A DNA stretch of 64,000 nucleotides. Origin: G038396625 sp038396625. Lineage in GTDB: Bacteria; Bacillota; Clostridia; Peptostreptococcales; Thermotaleaceae. Positions 61,518-64,000 of the stretch are shown here, in pieces (within the stretch, counting starts at the first letter, position 1; every line of letters starts with the position of its first letter). The stretch is taken from assembly GCA_038396625.1 (NCBI GenBank), contig CP121688.1, forward strand, positions 434,001-498,000, read 5' to 3'. The position numbers were made by a program, and so were the translations under genes. The notes beneath the pieces were generated by a model that saw only the letters and a list, made by a program, of their open reading frames with translations, made no database searches and was not told the origin of the DNA.

Positions 61518-64000
61518 GTGGCAAAAAAAATTCTATCGTTTTTGATTATTTTTTCTATGACAATGGGGATCATGCCTTGGCAAGATATACAAAGCTTTGC
61601 TTACGATCCTGAAAAGTACTATGTGGATCATGTAGCCATCACCAAAATCTATAAGGATGGAGCCTATGATGTTAGTGAGACGAAGCTGACCATACAAGGA
61701 AGATATTTAAAGGGAATTGAGGTTAGTACCTTTACTTCTACAGGAACGGTAGTATTGACCAACCCTGTGGTTAATTTTGAAACAGTGCAGGAATTTATCG
61801 TAAAGGGAGATATTGTAGGAGATAGCATTATTGTAGGGAATACAAACATTCCCATTATGCAAAATGCCCTACCCACCCTTCTAAGTGTGGACAAAAGAAG
61901 TGCCAAAATAGGAGAAGATGATATTACTTTTACAGGATCGAACTTAAATAAGATAAAAGAAGATCCTAGTGAACCCAATGCAGTATATAGTGCTTATTTT
62001 CAAAATACTGCAGGAGGCGGCGGAGAATATTATATCGATAAAACTCTTTTTAATGCTGCAGATAAAGTAACGATTCCTAAAGAAGATTTAAGAGGGGTAG
62101 CAGGACCTCAAAATATGGTATTAAAAAAAGAAGCAAAGACGATGGTAAAGTTTCACGATACAGAACCTGATGAAAGAGAAGTAAAAATTACGATTCAGAA
62201 TACCTATTTAAATCAATTTACCCTTGTAGATAATATCATTGTAGAAAATCTTGTAATGAACCCCAATAGAGGAAGACCTGGCGATGAAGTATTGTTCATG
62301 GCAACCAGTGGATTAGACCACTACGATGTTTTCTTTTTAGAAAAGTTAAATGATAGATATTCCAGTGAAAACAAGGGAACAGCTACGACCTTTGATCCCG
62401 ATATTGATGGAAAGCAAATCCTAACGACCCATGTACCGCCAAACCTGGTACAAGGAGAATATTATGTGGTATTGACCAATAAAATTCCACCGGGGGTAGA
62501 CCCTGAACAAGCCATCAACAAAATGCTGATTGTAGGGGAAGCGCCTAACTTTGAAAAATTTACCGTGATTGATGCAGAGCAAAAAATTCAAGTTCTTTCT
62601 GTAGAACCCGATAAGGGACCAGATTCAGGTTCAAAGGTAGAATTATCGGGCGTATTTTTTGGAACCTTAAACACCCCTAAGTTTATTCCTGATAATCCTG
62701 CACAAAAAGATGTGAGTATGGTACAAAATCAAGACGAAACCAATATGCTAATCACGTATTCTAAAGGAAGATATAATGGTATTGATGTTATCTCTGCGAC
62801 GAGAACCATTAAGGTGATCATCGGAGGCGTTGCCAAATTTGCAAAAAATGCTGCTGGTACGGATTATGAATACAATTTTACAGACAGCATTGATAGAATG
62901 AGCGTCATTACCCCAAGTATTACCGATGCAGATACGGATCCTGTAAAGGATGTTATTGTAGAGACCGTCACCACCTTTAAACTTGATGGATTTCCAAATG
63001 ATATTGTCATCAAAGACAGGGCGGAATTAAAGGATGGCTATACCTTTATTTTAAGTAAGATGAAACCCAAAATTGACCATATCAATCCTGAGAAAATACA
63101 AGTGACCAAAATCTCTGATACCCCGATTACCTATCAAATATCAGAACAAACCGATCGTATGATTGGGATTTATGGAGAAAACTTCTTTATTCACAAATAT
63201 ACCGATGACAGTGGGAAAGAGGTTGTAAGATATCCTATCATCGAATTTGGCAATGGGGTTCGCCTCAATAAAAATGATACAGGACTTCAATCTAATCCAG
63301 AGCTGTATTTAAAGATCTTTGATAAACAGGGAAAGGAATTAGATGGTAGTGAAGGAAATGAAATGGGAAGCAAAATACTCGTAAAGATTCCCAAGGATAA
63401 AACCATGGAAACCATCGGGAAAACTGCTGTAAAGATTATTAATCCCGTAAGAAATTCCACAGAAGAGGGACTTTATGCCAACAAACCTGATGCAGTAGAA
63501 TTTGTTGTACCTCCCCAAAACAAAAGACCCGTTATTGAAAGCGTAGTGCCCAATGTTGTAACCGTGGGGGGAGGAGAAACTGTGGTCATTACTGGCTCAA
63601 ACTTTCAAGAGGGTGTAAAGGTAATGATCGATGGAGAAGAAGTGAAGGGGATTAAGCTGCAGGGAGATGGAAAAAAGATTGAACTAAAAGCACCTTCAGG
63701 AAGAGAAGGGGAAACCCAGCTGCAAGTCATTAATCCTGAAGGAGGTATTGCGATTCATCCCTTCATCTATGTAAAAACCTATACGGATCCAAAGCTCCTC
63801 CGTTTTTCTCCTAAATCAGGGAAAACAGGAACATTGGTTGTATTAGAAGGAGAAAACTTTTTAAAACCCGATCCTACTGCCACGAAGGAGGATATTTACA
63901 AATTTATTGGAACAAGGGTGTTATTGGAAGGAATCGATATCAATGGGTATAATCAAGATGATATCACAAAAAAAATTGTTCTTGTACATTACAAAGCACC
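61518..64000 (+). CDS. Large secreted IPT/TIG-repeat protein (3' end outside window)
   Basis: At least 827 codons, start GTG 61518 after AAAGGCGGTG, open to the end of the window. Signal peptide (KKILSFLIIFSMTMGIMPW...FAYD). Several IPT/TIG units are visible, for example VLSVEPDKGPDSGSKVELSGVFF (about residue 355) and VVPNVVTVGGGETVVITGSNFQEG near 680, then LLRFSPKSGKTGTLVVLEGENF near 760. Co-transcribed with the gene before it. Tandem TIG units form long rods in surface adhesins and wall proteins; no anchor motif is in view because the C-terminus is missing. Confidence 0.72.
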   Translation, partial: MAKKILSFLIIFSMTMGIMPWQDIQSFAYDPEKYYVDHVAITKIYKDGAYDVSETKLTIQGRYLKGIEVSTFTSTGTVVLTNPVVNFETVQEFIVKGDIVGDSIIVGNTNIPIMQNALPTLLSVDKRSAKIGEDDITFTGSNLNKIKEDPSEPNAVYSAYFQNTAGGGGEYYIDKTLFNAADKVTIPKEDLRGVAGPQNMVLKKEAKTMVKFHDTEPDEREVKITIQNTYLNQFTLVDNIIVENLVMNPNRGRPGDEVLFMATSGLDHYDVFFLEKLNDRYSSENKGTATTFDPDIDGKQILTTHVPPNLVQGEYYVVLTNKIPPGVDPEQAINKMLIVGEAPNFEKFTVIDAEQKIQVLSVEPDKGPDSGSKVELSGVFFGTLNTPKFIPDNPAQKDVSMVQNQDETNMLITYSKGRYNGIDVISATRTIKVIIGGVAKFAKNAAGTDYEYNFTDSIDRMSVITPSITDADTDPVKDVIVETVTTFKLDGFPNDIVIKDRAELKDGYTFILSKMKPKIDHINPEKIQVTKISDTPITYQISEQTDRMIGIYGENFFIHKYTDDSGKEVVRYPIIEFGNGVRLNKNDTGLQSNPELYLKIFDKQGKELDGSEGNEMGSKILVKIPKDKTMETIGKTAVKIINPVRNSTEEGLYANKPDAVEFVVPPQNKRPVIESVVPNVVTVGGGETVVITGSNFQEGVKVMIDGEEVKGIKLQGDGKKIELKAPSGREGETQLQVINPEGGIAIHPFIYVKTYTDPKLLRFSPKSGKTGTLVVLEGENFLKPDPTATKEDIYKFIGTRVLLEGIDINGYNQDDITKKIVLVHYKA

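Noticed and set aside
1..64000. tRNA, rRNA or IS elements
   Set aside because: No cloverleaf, rRNA signature or transposase was seen on reading both strands, though I could not run a dedicated search.

Overview
The window is about 64 kb of low-GC DNA from an anaerobic, endospore-forming, amino-acid-fermenting member of the Clostridia. The evidence is a set of clostridial sporulation and germination genes (yabG, a SpoIID-amidase, veg, sipL-like, spoIIR, sleB-ypeB, a gerA-type triad, a YhcN/YlaJ lipoprotein), a lysine-fermentation cluster (kdd, kamA-E), arginine deiminase pathway genes, a type II c-di-GMP riboswitch and strong AGGAGG ribosome binding sites. The overall style resembles Alkaliphilus-like organisms, but I cannot name the species. 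No rRNA, tRNA, CRISPR array or IS transposase was seen.

Layout. 1-4.6 kb: tail of a TetR-type regulator and an RND efflux pair. 5.1-16.6 kb: a sporulation locus, yabG, then a SpoIID-amidase gene, then veg. Both yabG and the SpoIID-amidase gene are split in mid-frame by separate elements, each with its own large serine recombinase. Element 1 is 4,330 bp; joining its two copies of a 7-bp core (TACTAAT) restores a 293-codon yabG exactly in frame. Element 2 is about 3.53 kb and sits in the next gene; its crossover site is less certain. This is the architecture of skin-type elements that are excised in the mother cell during sporulation. Element 1 also carries a thiolase gene with a consensus sigma-54 promoter and a YkgJ-like protein. 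Element 2 carries a DUF2157 / GDYXXLXY membrane pair.

17-24.8 kb: arginine metabolism (arcA, rocB-like peptidase, argG, ornithine carbamoyltransferase) with a divergent amidohydrolase. 25-29.8 kb: two tandem secreted YcdB/PepSY-SLH paralogues. 29.9-31.5 kb: sipL-like spore coat morphogenesis gene. 31.8-37 kb: a c-di-GMP-II riboswitch leading into a histidine kinase, a response regulator, two small exported proteins and a SipW-type signal peptidase, probably a surface or biofilm matrix export system. 37.4-47.8 kb: ispE, a GntR regulator, a germinant receptor operon, spoIIR, sleB-ypeB, ddl. 48.6-58.1 kb: a sigma-54 activator, then a consensus sigma-54 promoter and the lysine fermentation genes kdd, kamA, kamB, kamC, kamD, kamE. 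The distal pathway genes kce and kal are not in the window. 58.3-64 kb: a secreted protein with a duplicated acidic domain, and two large IPT/TIG-type surface proteins, the last running off the end.

Links between regions. The two sigma-54 promoters (lysine operon and element-1 thiolase) suggest one regulon, since lysine fermentation makes acetoacetate/acetoacetyl-CoA that thiolase can cleave. A family of hairpins made from degenerate TTAG-type units occupies several intergenic gaps, including two inside the kam cluster and partial copies near both ends of element 1.
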